A stretch of DNA of 64,000 nucleotides from Nocardia flavorosea (lineage in GTDB: Bacteria; Actinomycetota; Actinomycetes; Mycobacteriales; Mycobacteriaceae): assembly GCF_015477805.1 (NCBI RefSeq), contig NZ_JADLQL010000001.1, positions 1,798,001-1,862,000 on the forward strand, written 5' to 3'. Shown here in pieces: positions 36,133-43,606 of this stretch. Made by a program: the position numbers and the translations under genes. Numbering within the stretch: the first letter of the stretch is position 1; each line of letters begins with the position of its first letter. Below the pieces are notes generated by a model. The model was not told where the DNA came from, made no database searches, and saw nothing but the letters and a program-made list of their open reading frames with translations.

Positions 36133-37016
36133 CGGGGTGCCCCGAATATCTTCCAGAACGGCTGGCACTGCTGTCCGACGCGCAGGCTGCCGAGTTCCTC
36201 TCGACGGGACTGCTCGAGGGGCAGGAAGACGTCAAATCCATCGCGCTCAACAAGGTCGCGGACGAACTTCCGATCAATGATCGACGCATGGAGACACGCC
36301 GCGTCCGTGAGTTGATCCACGATGCGATGAACAGGTTTCGCAATGAACGTCCCACCACCGCGGATGCCTGGCTGGCACCGCGTCTACACGAAACCCTTCG
36401 GCTAACTCGACGGGAAGCGGCCGACAGGCGCTTCTGGGCCTACATCGCTCTCGGGGTCGCGCCGGACTATGTTGTCTGGCGACATATGCCCGAGCCGAAG
36501 TCGAACGGCCGACGCAGCAGTGTTGCCCGAGACAAGTTCGTTGGCCCCCACTTCAAGCAGGCCTTCGCACGACTGTGGTGGGCGGCCGAACTGTTCCGCG
36601 ACGGTTCCGACTATCAACCGGTCGTCATGGCGTGCAGCAACCAGGACATGCTCAACTCCGCTCTTCGTCTCGATGTCATCGACCATCGTCCGACCGCGCT
36701 GGCGCTCGTCGAACTGATGACACGGGGAACCGTGCGTACCGGCCGTGAAGTCAACGCTCTGACTACGGCTGTCAATGCCGCAGCAGCAACGCTCATGTAC
36801 GACGTCCTAGCTCCCGATGTGGAGCGAGATGGCGAGGCACTTCGCAACTGGATCGCAGATGCAGAGAGAGCGTTGCCCTCACCGAGGAACGACCTGCCCG
36901 AAGGGCCGGAGGAAGAACAAGCTCCGGCCGAGTCGGTCGAGAAACTCGTCGGCCACTTCGCTGAGCTGTTCAACGAAGCTCCGGTCAGGGGGCGGAATCC
37001 TGTTCCGAGTGAATAG
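36129..37016 (+). CDS. uncharacterised helical protein (possibly DUF6339-like)
   Basis: 295 residues, largely helical and Arg/Glu-rich, with MTGCPEYLPERLALLSDAQA at the N-terminus and WLAPRLHETLRLTRREAADR, WAYIALGVAPDYVVWRH in the core. From memory it resembles proteins named DUF6339, often found in phage-defence islands; this is unverified. Last gene of the second operon. Its final 32 bases overlap the 3' end of the convergent cytosine methyltransferase gene, tying both transcripts together at their ends. Confidence 0.72.
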   Translation: MTGCPEYLPERLALLSDAQAAEFLSTGLLEGQEDVKSIALNKVADELPINDRRMETRRVRELIHDAMNRFRNERPTTADAWLAPRLHETLRLTRREAADRRFWAYIALGVAPDYVVWRHMPEPKSNGRRSSVARDKFVGPHFKQAFARLWWAAELFRDGSDYQPVVMACSNQDMLNSALRLDVIDHRPTALALVELMTRGTVRTGREVNALTTAVNAAAATLMYDVLAPDVERDGEALRNWIADAERALPSPRNDLPEGPEEEQAPAESVEKLVGHFAELFNEAPVRGRNPVPSE

Positions 37017-38301
37017 CCTTGTGTGCCTCGGGAGGACATTGGCTTCGATCACCGCACCCGAGATGCCGCAGTTCCTCGGAGGTGCTTTCGGATACCTCCG
37101 GCCAGGTATTCGCCGATGCGAGCTGCTCCGGAGCGGGCGCGCAGTCATGCAGTACCGTACTGAGTACGTGCATACCCAGCAAAGGCGGAACAGCATTACC
37201 GATCTGCTGCGCCTGGTCTTTTCCAGACCACGGAAAGTTATGAGGGAAGGTTTGCAGAACTCCGGATTCCGGCAGCGTGAAACGATCCCAACGCTCGGCA
37301 TCGTAATCGTCTCGACTCTTATATATTCTGTTTCGTGAGACTTTTCCAGTGACTGTAAAAGCTGGTTCAGATGATTGGCGTTGGCCTCTGTTCGTTGAAA
37401 TTCCACCCGAACCATAGTTTGACACAACGAAAAACTTCAGATCGTCGCCTGTTTGCAACCGGGATATATCTACGGGCGAATCAGGCAGCTGGCTAGCAGA
37501 TTCCAGGGCCTCTGCCATGGAAACCCAGTTTGCCGGGCTCCGAGGAGCCATAAAGTCGCTTAGCAATGATTCGGCTTGCACGGTGCGGCGCTTACGCCGA
37601 GTTACATCGAAAGCGTCGTGTGTCCGCTCGATCCTTGCAATGGGTCCGCGTTCCACGCGACGTGCTGCAAACACCGCCCGTGTCCGAGTCTGCGGCACCC
37701 CGAACTCCTCGGTCTTCAACTTCCAGGTCTCAGTTTCGTACTTGACACCAGAGAGCCGCCCTTCACCGCCGCGGAGCAACTCTGCATAGAGTTCCCAAAG
37801 CGGCATGACCTGAGGTACCTGCTCGAGGACGACCACCTCGTACGGATCGCGACCATCAGTTTCGAGGGCCTTGATGATCCATCGCAGCGGCTCCAGGACC
37901 AGCGCGGTACGAGGGTCATCGAGATCACGCAGCTCTTTGTTGATCTGCGCCTCGTCTTCACCGTCGACGAGCCGCGACATGAACTTTTTCACGGTGTCCA
38001 GAGCCCGACGACCGGCTCCCTTCCCGGCGACAGAAAATGACTGACACGGTGGCCCCCCAGTGAGGATGTCGACCGACCTGGGGATCTCGTCGAAGCGGGT
38101 CTCACGCATCACGGTCACGTCCGCATGGATTGTCGGCAGCCCCGCCGCGTAGCGCGTCTCGCACGCATTCGAATCCAGCTCGATGCCGATGCTTCTATAC
38201 CCCAGAAAGTGCGCCGCCACATCGAGTCCCCCCGGCCCCGCGAAAAGGTCCAGAACGCGAATGTCACTCATGTGGCTGGATCGTGCTTCCTGGTCGGTCA
38301 T
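36985..38301 (-). CDS. DNA cytosine-5 methyltransferase (active-type)
   Basis: 438 residues. Motif I VLDLFAGPGGLDVAA, motif IV GGPPCQSFSVAG with the catalytic Cys, motif VI VVLEQVPQV (EQV instead of ENV, a known variant), motif VIII GVPQTRTRAV, and motif X AQQIGNAVPPLLG are all present, so it should transfer methyl groups to C5 of cytosine; the target site is unknown. Probable role: marking host DNA as self for the adjacent DISARM-like genes (drmMII-like). An internal ATG at 38271 is an alternative start. It lies 11 bases downstream of the second methyltransferase gene. Confidence 0.9.
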   Translation of the reverse strand: MTDQEARSSHMSDIRVLDLFAGPGGLDVAAHFLGYRSIGIELDSNACETRYAAGLPTIHADVTVMRETRFDEIPRSVDILTGGPPCQSFSVAGKGAGRRALDTVKKFMSRLVDGEDEAQINKELRDLDDPRTALVLEPLRWIIKALETDGRDPYEVVVLEQVPQVMPLWELYAELLRGGEGRLSGVKYETETWKLKTEEFGVPQTRTRAVFAARRVERGPIARIERTHDAFDVTRRKRRTVQAESLLSDFMAPRSPANWVSMAEALESASQLPDSPVDISRLQTGDDLKFFVVSNYGSGGISTNRGQRQSSEPAFTVTGKVSRNRIYKSRDDYDAERWDRFTLPESGVLQTFPHNFPWSGKDQAQQIGNAVPPLLGMHVLSTVLHDCAPAPEQLASANTWPEVSESTSEELRHLGCGDRSQCPPEAHKAIHSEQDSAP

Positions 38302-38312
38302 GGGCGTGAAGT

Positions 38313-39299
38313 CTAGCCGGCGACAACGCTTTTCGGTTCATTCAGGACCGCCTGGATCGCAAGGCCGAGCGCCTTACCCACCGGCGGTGGCGAAGCATGT
38401 CCGATCTGTCTGTACCGCGCCGTCTTCCTGCCAGCGAATTTCCATTCTGGTGGAAACCCCTGGAGCAACGCAGCCTGGTCCACCGTGATTCTTACCATAC
38501 CGCTGCGACCTTGTCCTGGATCCCAGACGAAGTCGGGGCCAGGCACCTTATCAGCAAGAACACTCCCATCGACGCCGATACCCGCCCACGCCCTCCTCGA
38601 ACCCGTTGGACCGAGGTCCGCGCCACCTCGCCTCTCGGAGCCACCCACGAGAGTCGGGGCGACGCGATTTGCCTGGGCCGCCCATTGCTCGGCTCGAGAC
38701 CACCCCCGGGAAGCCATGGACGGTGCCAGCGCGGCGCCGACCGACCGATGCTCCCGCACGGTTGGCACCGGCGGACGAAACGCTTCGAAATACGGTTCCG
38801 CGAGAGCGACGAGGATACCCTGCTTGCGATCTTGCGGAACGCCGTAGTCGGCCGCATTCAGCACAAACCACATGAACTGATATCCTAGATGCTCGAGTTC
38901 CTCACGAACGAATGTACGAATATTTTCGTACTCCTGTGCTGTTGCAAGATTCGGCATATTTTCAAGCAGTAGAGCCTTCGGCTGAATTTCATGCATCAGA
39001 GATACGGCCGCCTTCACCAGCGACAGTTCGCCGTCACAGTTGGGTCCAGCCCCGCCCGCATTCGATTTCACCCGCGGCAAGCCCGCCGATAAGAGATCCA
39101 CGTCCCGCAGGTTCGAGGAAGGGACATACACTCGCAAATCGTCCTCGACAACTTCCCATGTCGGCCGATTCGAGCGAAGTGTGTCACACGCCACCCGCTT
39201 GTTATCCAGGAGAAGCACCGGTTCGAAACCCGCCTGTTCTAACCCCAACGCCAGCCCCCCGGCGCCCGCACACACATCTATGAATCGTGGTCCGACCAT
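38313..39299 (-). CDS. cytosine-5 methyltransferase homologue lacking the catalytic Cys
   Basis: 328 residues of C5-methyltransferase fold. The SAM-binding motif I is intact (FIDVCAGAGGLALGLEQAGF), as is motif VI (LLLENMPNL). The motif IV segment reads LLSAGLPRVKSNAGG where Pro-Cys is expected, so the catalytic Cys is an Arg. Motif VIII is QDRKQG rather than QxRxR and motif X is IGHASPPPVGKALG. It probably binds DNA or SAM but cannot methylate by the usual mechanism. It precedes the intact methyltransferase by 11 bases, so the two may form a heteromer (inference). Confidence 0.84.
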   Translation of the reverse strand: MVGPRFIDVCAGAGGLALGLEQAGFEPVLLLDNKRVACDTLRSNRPTWEVVEDDLRVYVPSSNLRDVDLLSAGLPRVKSNAGGAGPNCDGELSLVKAAVSLMHEIQPKALLLENMPNLATAQEYENIRTFVREELEHLGYQFMWFVLNAADYGVPQDRKQGILVALAEPYFEAFRPPVPTVREHRSVGAALAPSMASRGWSRAEQWAAQANRVAPTLVGGSERRGGADLGPTGSRRAWAGIGVDGSVLADKVPGPDFVWDPGQGRSGMVRITVDQAALLQGFPPEWKFAGRKTARYRQIGHASPPPVGKALGLAIQAVLNEPKSVVAG

Positions 39300-39378
39300 C
39301 AGGCCCCGCCCTTCCTGACTCGCCTACTCCTTCTCTACATACTCGCATCTGCGGCGGTGCCGCGCGCGGATCATGTGA

Positions 39379-39498
39379 GAGACCGAACGCCCTATCACCC
39401 GGGTAGCCCATGAGCTGGGTACTAACGAGGGCACACTGACGAATTGGATTCCCGGTACCCCGGCAGCCCGGCGGCGAGGCGGGTCGTCCAGGTGCTGA
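39379..39498 (+). pseudogene. IS3-type transposase OrfA remnant
   Basis: In frame from 39379, after a stop at 39376-39378, the peptide ETERPITR followed by VAHELGTNEGTLTNW matches the helix-turn-helix of actinobacterial IS3-family OrfA proteins (pattern RELGINEGTLGNW). The frame then degenerates and stops near 39498. No terminal repeats or OrfB are visible. It sits in the gap between the methyltransferase and toxin genes, marking past insertion activity at this boundary. Confidence 0.5.
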
Positions 39499-39701
39499 GG
39501 GAGGCGACCGAGTGAGTTGGCCTGGCCCACCGCCTTCCGCAAAACCGAGCCTAGCATCCCGCATACTGTGGCCGGCAAAGCCTTGACAGTGGGCGAATCC
39601 CGGCTCTACTGCGGACCGACACCACGGCGACAGCTACGCAAGGACATCCGTGTATTTTCGAAACCTCTGCAAGACCGACGTATCCAGCTCCTGGTCGCAG
39701 G

Positions 39702-40094
39702 TCATTGGGGGCCGCGAGGTTGCGGATTACTAATCCGCTTGTACATCAGGTCGTAGATGCGGGTTCCGTTGTTGTCGTACCAACCGTCCGGACCGCGGGT
39801 GTAAACGATATTGCCGGCGCCGTCGTACCAGTGGTCCGCGTCCTGGTGCCACCCTTCGGTTTCGGGAGTGACCATGTCGTTGGCGCGGTCACGCAGTTTC
39901 TGTAGCGTTTCGGGGTCGATATCGGCGAGGGTTTCGCGATTCGGGTCGGCTTCTCGCGCCGCGCGGCGGGTGCGAATATCGGCGTTGAGCTGATCAAATA
40001 TGGCCTGGTAGCGGGCGTTTTCGTCGCCGTTGAAATAGTCGGTTCCCGACATCGTGGATCCCTTCTTGATACGGCTGATGAGCCGGCGGAACAT
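39702..40094 (-). CDS. candidate immunity protein for the ADP-ribosyltransferase toxin
   Basis: 130 residues, acidic to neutral, no recognised family. It has an Asp/Gly/Trp/Tyr-rich C-terminal half (GWHQDADHWYDGAGNIVY, DGWYDNNGTRIYDL). The ATG at 40094 follows AGGAGG by 5 bases, and that site overlaps the toxin stop codon, so it is translated right after the toxin. Position immediately 3' of a polymorphic toxin gene suggests an immunity protein; there is no sequence proof. Confidence 0.6.
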   Translation of the reverse strand: MFRRLISRIKKGSTMSGTDYFNGDENARYQAIFDQLNADIRTRRAAREADPNRETLADIDPETLQKLRDRANDMVTPETEGWHQDADHWYDGAGNIVYTRGPDGWYDNNGTRIYDLMYKRISNPQPRGPQ

Positions 40095-40103
40095 TGCGGC
40101 CTC

Positions 40104-41597
40104 CTAGATTTCGGTCATCTGGACGATCCATTTCCCGTCCGGGCCGGGGAAGCTGTTGCGCACCATGAACGGCGTCCCGCTGGCGAAGAGGACTTCGTCG
40201 TCCATTCCGGAGTATTCGCCGACCGGTTTGCCGGTCTTGCTCACGATCTGGAATTCGACGTTCTGGGTATCAGCAAAGGCCGGGTTTGCGCCGTCCGGCT
40301 TCAACGAGGTCGAGGTGAACCCGTTTTCGGTGATCGGTTTTCCTGGTTCGTAGCGCGCGAGTTGTTCCGGGGTGAGGTTCATATGCCGCACCACGGGGCC
40401 CTCGTGCGACGGGAGCTTGCCGAGCGCTTCGTTGAGCGCGCGAACGTGTGCCTGCTCCTCGGGGGACAGCGGTGTCCCGCGGAAGAGCAACTGATTCAGC
40501 GTAGTGCCGTCCGGCCTGCGCGGCATCTGCCCGTCTTGCAGGGCCTTGATGTCCTCGGGTGTCAGTGACCAGTTGGTGCCGGTGGGTCGGCGCCCGGTCG
40601 GGGATTTCTTGTTGATCATCTGCCAGATCCGGTCCATCTCCGCCTTGTGGCCGGAAAAGTCCGGTACGTCCTTGAAGCCCCGACCCAGACCTCGGGATTT
40701 GAATACCGCGATGAACGGCCGGATCTTCGGCCCGTACTTCGCGCACAGGGCTGCGAGCCGCGACGCACCGATCGCGGCTCCGACCGGGGCGGCGGCGCCG
40801 AAGGTGATGAACGAGGCGGCGATGGTCACCACGCCGGTAACCGCGACTTCTACGGCCGAATCGATGACGAACTGACGCAGGGTGTCTTCGATTTCCTTGC
40901 GCATCGTCTGCAGGGCGTCATGGTGTTCGCCGGTGGTGGTGGCCATCGCACCGAAGCCGAGCACAGTTTCACCGGCCGCGGCCGCCAGCACCCGCAGATC
41001 TTCGTCGATATGGTCGAGTTCGGGCGCAGTGATCGGTGTGAACATGCCGGCAACGCGCTTGATTTCGTCGGCCAGCCCTGCCACTGCGGATTCGGCGGCG
41101 ATATCGCGCCAGATCGCGGCCACGGTCCACAGTTTGTCGGTGTCACCGTCGGGTACGGTGATCCCGATCTCGCTGAGTAACCCGATACCGTCCTCGACCA
41201 GCCCTTCACCGGGTCCACCGGCCGAGGGCAGAGGCGGACGGGCCGGGGCACCGTCCGCCAGCGATGGATATACCGCGGGTTCGCCCGGCGGCGGGCCGGG
41301 TTTCATATTGGCGTTGTGGTCGCCCAACGCATGCAACCAGGCCAGTTCGTGCAGCACGTTGCCGTAGCCGTTGACGTTCTGCGCCAACGCACGGACCTGG
41401 GTGAGCAGGTCGTTGGCTTTGGTGTCGTAACCGGTGGCCCAGGTCCGAGCTTCCTCGTACGAGCCGCACATGCTTTCGCCGGTTTCGGCGAGTTTGGGCC
41501 AGTGTTTGTCGACTGCGAGATAGAAGTTGTCAGCGGCTGCGATCAACGCATCGGCCGCTTGCTGGTAGACGTCGGTGTCGACGTCTACCACTGTCAC
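40104..41597 (-). CDS. type VII-exported ADP-ribosyltransferase toxin
   Basis: 497 residues. The N-terminal helical region (1-150) is WXG/LXG-like for secretion. A Pro-rich linker, more helices and a hydrophobic stretch (VTGVVTIAASFITFGAAAPV, about 250-275) follow. The C-terminal ADP-ribosyltransferase exoenzyme domain has the R-S-E signature: LLFRGTPLSPEE (Arg, about 370), GFTSTSL (about 428) and MDDEVLFASGTPFMV, where the first residue of ExE is Asp (DxE). The GTG at 41597 overlaps the stop of the WXG100 gene (GTGA). Predicted to modify a target protein in competitors or host cells. Confidence 0.82.
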   Translation of the reverse strand: MTVVDVDTDVYQQAADALIAAADNFYLAVDKHWPKLAETGESMCGSYEEARTWATGYDTKANDLLTQVRALAQNVNGYGNVLHELAWLHALGDHNANMKPGPPPGEPAVYPSLADGAPARPPLPSAGGPGEGLVEDGIGLLSEIGITVPDGDTDKLWTVAAIWRDIAAESAVAGLADEIKRVAGMFTPITAPELDHIDEDLRVLAAAAGETVLGFGAMATTTGEHHDALQTMRKEIEDTLRQFVIDSAVEVAVTGVVTIAASFITFGAAAPVGAAIGASRLAALCAKYGPKIRPFIAVFKSRGLGRGFKDVPDFSGHKAEMDRIWQMINKKSPTGRRPTGTNWSLTPEDIKALQDGQMPRRPDGTTLNQLLFRGTPLSPEEQAHVRALNEALGKLPSHEGPVVRHMNLTPEQLARYEPGKPITENGFTSTSLKPDGANPAFADTQNVEFQIVSKTGKPVGEYSGMDDEVLFASGTPFMVRNSFPGPDGKWIVQMTEI

Positions 41598-41929
41598 CGT
41601 GGGCCGCCTTCGGGCGCGGGGCCGCGATCGAGGCGGGCCAGGATCGCAGCGAACGTACTGGTGTAGGAGTCGTGCGCGGTCTTGCCGGCGGCTTCCATTT
41701 TCGCCAGCCCGTCGCGCATTTTCTGTGCGCCGGCGTTCCAAGTATCCATGGTCGTCCGCGCGGCATCGGCGGTGTCCCCGGTCCACGGCCCCGACGTGCC
41801 GTGGCCGTTGTGTAGCAGGTTCATCCGTTGCTGAATCTGAGTCAGCTGGTCGTCGGTGAAACCGAGCAGACCGCGTAGCTGGGCGTTGAGCGCGTCGAGT
41901 GCCTCTGTGTCCACGCGATGGCGCGACAT
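41594..41929 (-). CDS. WXG100-family protein (EsxA/EsxB-like)
   Basis: 111 residues, helix-turn-helix-hairpin size, with the family turn motif GPWTGDTADAARTTMDTW (W-x-G). Secreted as a dimer by type VII systems. AGAGGG precedes the ATG. Coupled to the toxin gene downstream by a 4-bp overlap, so it probably pairs with or escorts the toxin. Confidence 0.82.
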   Translation of the reverse strand: MSRHRVDTEALDALNAQLRGLLGFTDDQLTQIQQRMNLLHNGHGTSGPWTGDTADAARTTMDTWNAGAQKMRDGLAKMEAAGKTAHDSYTSTFAAILARLDRGPAPEGGPR

Positions 41930-41947
41930 ACGGTGATCCCTCTTGTT

Positions 41948-42277
41948 TCAGATGTTGAGCGAACTGGTCTGCGGTTCCGTATCGGCCAGCTCGCCTGCCA
42001 GCGATTCGTCCACCTCGGCGAATTCGCTGCCCTGCACACCCAGCAACTCGGCCATGCCCTCCAATGAGGACAAGACTTGCACTGCGCCTGCGCTGGCTTC
42101 CTGCCATCCGGCTACGAAGGCTGTTGCGGCCGGCCCATCCCAGTACGCGGTCATCGCATCAATCTCGGCATCCATCCGGATGAAGCCGTTGCCCAAGGTG
42201 CTCGCGATTCCGTGCAGGAAGGTCCCTGCGTCGGCCATCGAATGCGAATTCACGCCGATAGGGCCGGGCTCAGCCAT
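41948..42277 (-). CDS. WXG100-like protein
   Basis: 109 residues with the W-x-G turn in AMTAYWDGPAATAFVAGW and helical flanks. First gene of the four-gene cassette WXG100-WXG100-toxin-immunity. Likely heterodimer partner of the next WXG100 protein for ESX export. AGGTGG site before the ATG. Confidence 0.82.
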   Translation of the reverse strand: MAEPGPIGVNSHSMADAGTFLHGIASTLGNGFIRMDAEIDAMTAYWDGPAATAFVAGWQEASAGAVQVLSSLEGMAELLGVQGSEFAEVDESLAGELADTEPQTSSLNI

Positions 42278-42439
42278 CTGTCCACCTCTGTCGTCCGCTC
42301 ACCATCGTCAACGATCTTCACAAAATCCGCGGACGCGGCGCACACCGGGTAGGTTGGCTGCATCCCACCGACCACACCGCCATAGCGGTCGCCCGCCATC
42401 TGCCGATGCAGTGCGCAGCACCTGGCGGTATCGGGCCGG

Positions 42440-42658
42440 TCAAGAATCGAGAAAGAGGCGTTCGCAGGGCAGGCGTGGAACGCTGCGCGGAGCGTCGGAC
42501 AGAAGAGCGGCGGTGTGGGGGCCGTGGCGTGCCGTCCACTCCTGAAGGAAGAGCTGGGCAGCGGTCGGATGGGCTTTGTATTCGAGACGGAGGCCGTGGA
42601 GAAAGACGCTGATGTGGACGTCGAGACCAGCCCGCCGGCTGGAGTGTTCGCCGGTCAA
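42440..42658 (-). CDS. small hypothetical protein
   Basis: 72 codons beginning at a TTG that overlaps the stop of the upstream resolvase-like gene by 4 bp (42655-42658). Composition is protein-like (VHISVFLHGLRLEYKAHPTA, ending RLPCERLFLDS). No family recognised. The overlap is the main support; a spurious frame remains possible. Confidence 0.38.
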   Translation of the reverse strand: MTGEHSSRRAGLDVHISVFLHGLRLEYKAHPTAAQLFLQEWTARHGPHTAALLSDAPRSVPRLPCERLFLDS

Positions 42659-43317
42659 GACTGTTCTACTTGGGCCAGGCCCGCGAGGACGCGGCGGAGC
42701 GTTGCCATCGACGGGCCTTCAGGTTGGGTTGCGGGTTTACTCGAGGGATACGGGATTCCGCGGGCTGCGGCGCGTTCGCGGGGACTACGGCCGGCGGGGA
42801 CGAGTTTCCCGGTCTCGATGAGCAGGGCGAAGGCGGCGGCTTTTCGCGGGCAGTTCAAGGGGCTGCAGGTACGGTGGGTCTGCATGATTCGCTGCGCGTC
42901 GGCGATGCGCAGTCGGGTGTCGGGTTCGCTGTGCCGGGTGTCGGGCAACCAGATGTGTTCGGAGGGCACGTCGTGGGTGGTCGTGCCGGTTTTCATCCAG
43001 AGCTGTTCCGGGCAAACCGTGATGAGATCGCAGGTATCGCAGGCGCGACCGGGGTGGTTTTCGAGGTGAGCGAGGTCCGGGACGACCAGCGTTGTCGTCG
43101 TGGTGGCACGGACGATCTCGAGGACGTGCCCGATCGGATCCGGCACCGAGTCGGGGCCGAGACGCACGATATAGATCAGCCTGTGGGCCACGCGCTTTGC
43201 GAGTCGGCGGATGGCCTCGACATGACGAGCCTGGTCTGGTGAGAGATCGGTTCGGAGATATCCGACCGCACGGGGGCGCTGCATTTGCCGTGCGTCGCTT
43301 CGGGTGCGCATTGTCAT
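42655..43317 (-). CDS. resolvase-fold-like protein with degenerate active site
   Basis: 220 residues. The N-terminal 100 residues follow the serine-recombinase pattern (RAVGYLRTDLSPDQARHVEA then a Val-rich strand TTTTTLVVPDLAHL), but the catalytic Ser position after YxR is Asp/Thr. A Cys cluster CDTCDLITVC follows, and the C-terminus is helical (KAAAFALLIETGKLVPAGRS). I chose the ATG at 43317 (AAAGGA 8 bases upstream); longer versions cross the divergent promoter region. Not a likely active recombinase. Divergent from an XRE-DUF5753 regulator. Confidence 0.6.
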   Translation of the reverse strand: MTMRTRSDARQMQRPRAVGYLRTDLSPDQARHVEAIRRLAKRVAHRLIYIVRLGPDSVPDPIGHVLEIVRATTTTTLVVPDLAHLENHPGRACDTCDLITVCPEQLWMKTGTTTHDVPSEHIWLPDTRHSEPDTRLRIADAQRIMQTHRTCSPLNCPRKAAAFALLIETGKLVPAGRSPRERAAARGIPYPSSKPATQPEGPSMATLRRVLAGLAQVEQS

Positions 43318-43606
43318 ATATTCGAATCCTTTTCGGATCTGGTGATGAATCCGCTGGCCGGACACGACAGTTTCTGCCGGCCCCCGAAATTGGGTTCTCG
43401 GCGAATTTTCTGAATATTGGGGAAGAAAGCGTTCGCGCTCAGGTGTTTCCGAGCTTCCCGCCATCCGGGTGGATATAGTAGACACCGAAAAGGGTTCGCT
43501 GAGAAGCTCATTCGGGACGATCCGCAGATGTTGCCGGGGGTCCAGTATGGGTAGGTCCAGAAAACATAGGTCCGTTCTGGACCGCAACGAGATAGCGAGG
43601 GTGGGC

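Noticed and set aside
36985..38301. EQV instead of ENV as evidence of an inactive methyltransferase
   Set aside because: EQV variants occur in active C5 methyltransferase relatives, and the PC motif and QxRxR are intact.
39517..39756. 79-codon plus-strand frame after the IS remnant
   Set aside because: Runs into the 3' end of the immunity candidate on the other strand and shows no similarity to anything recognised.
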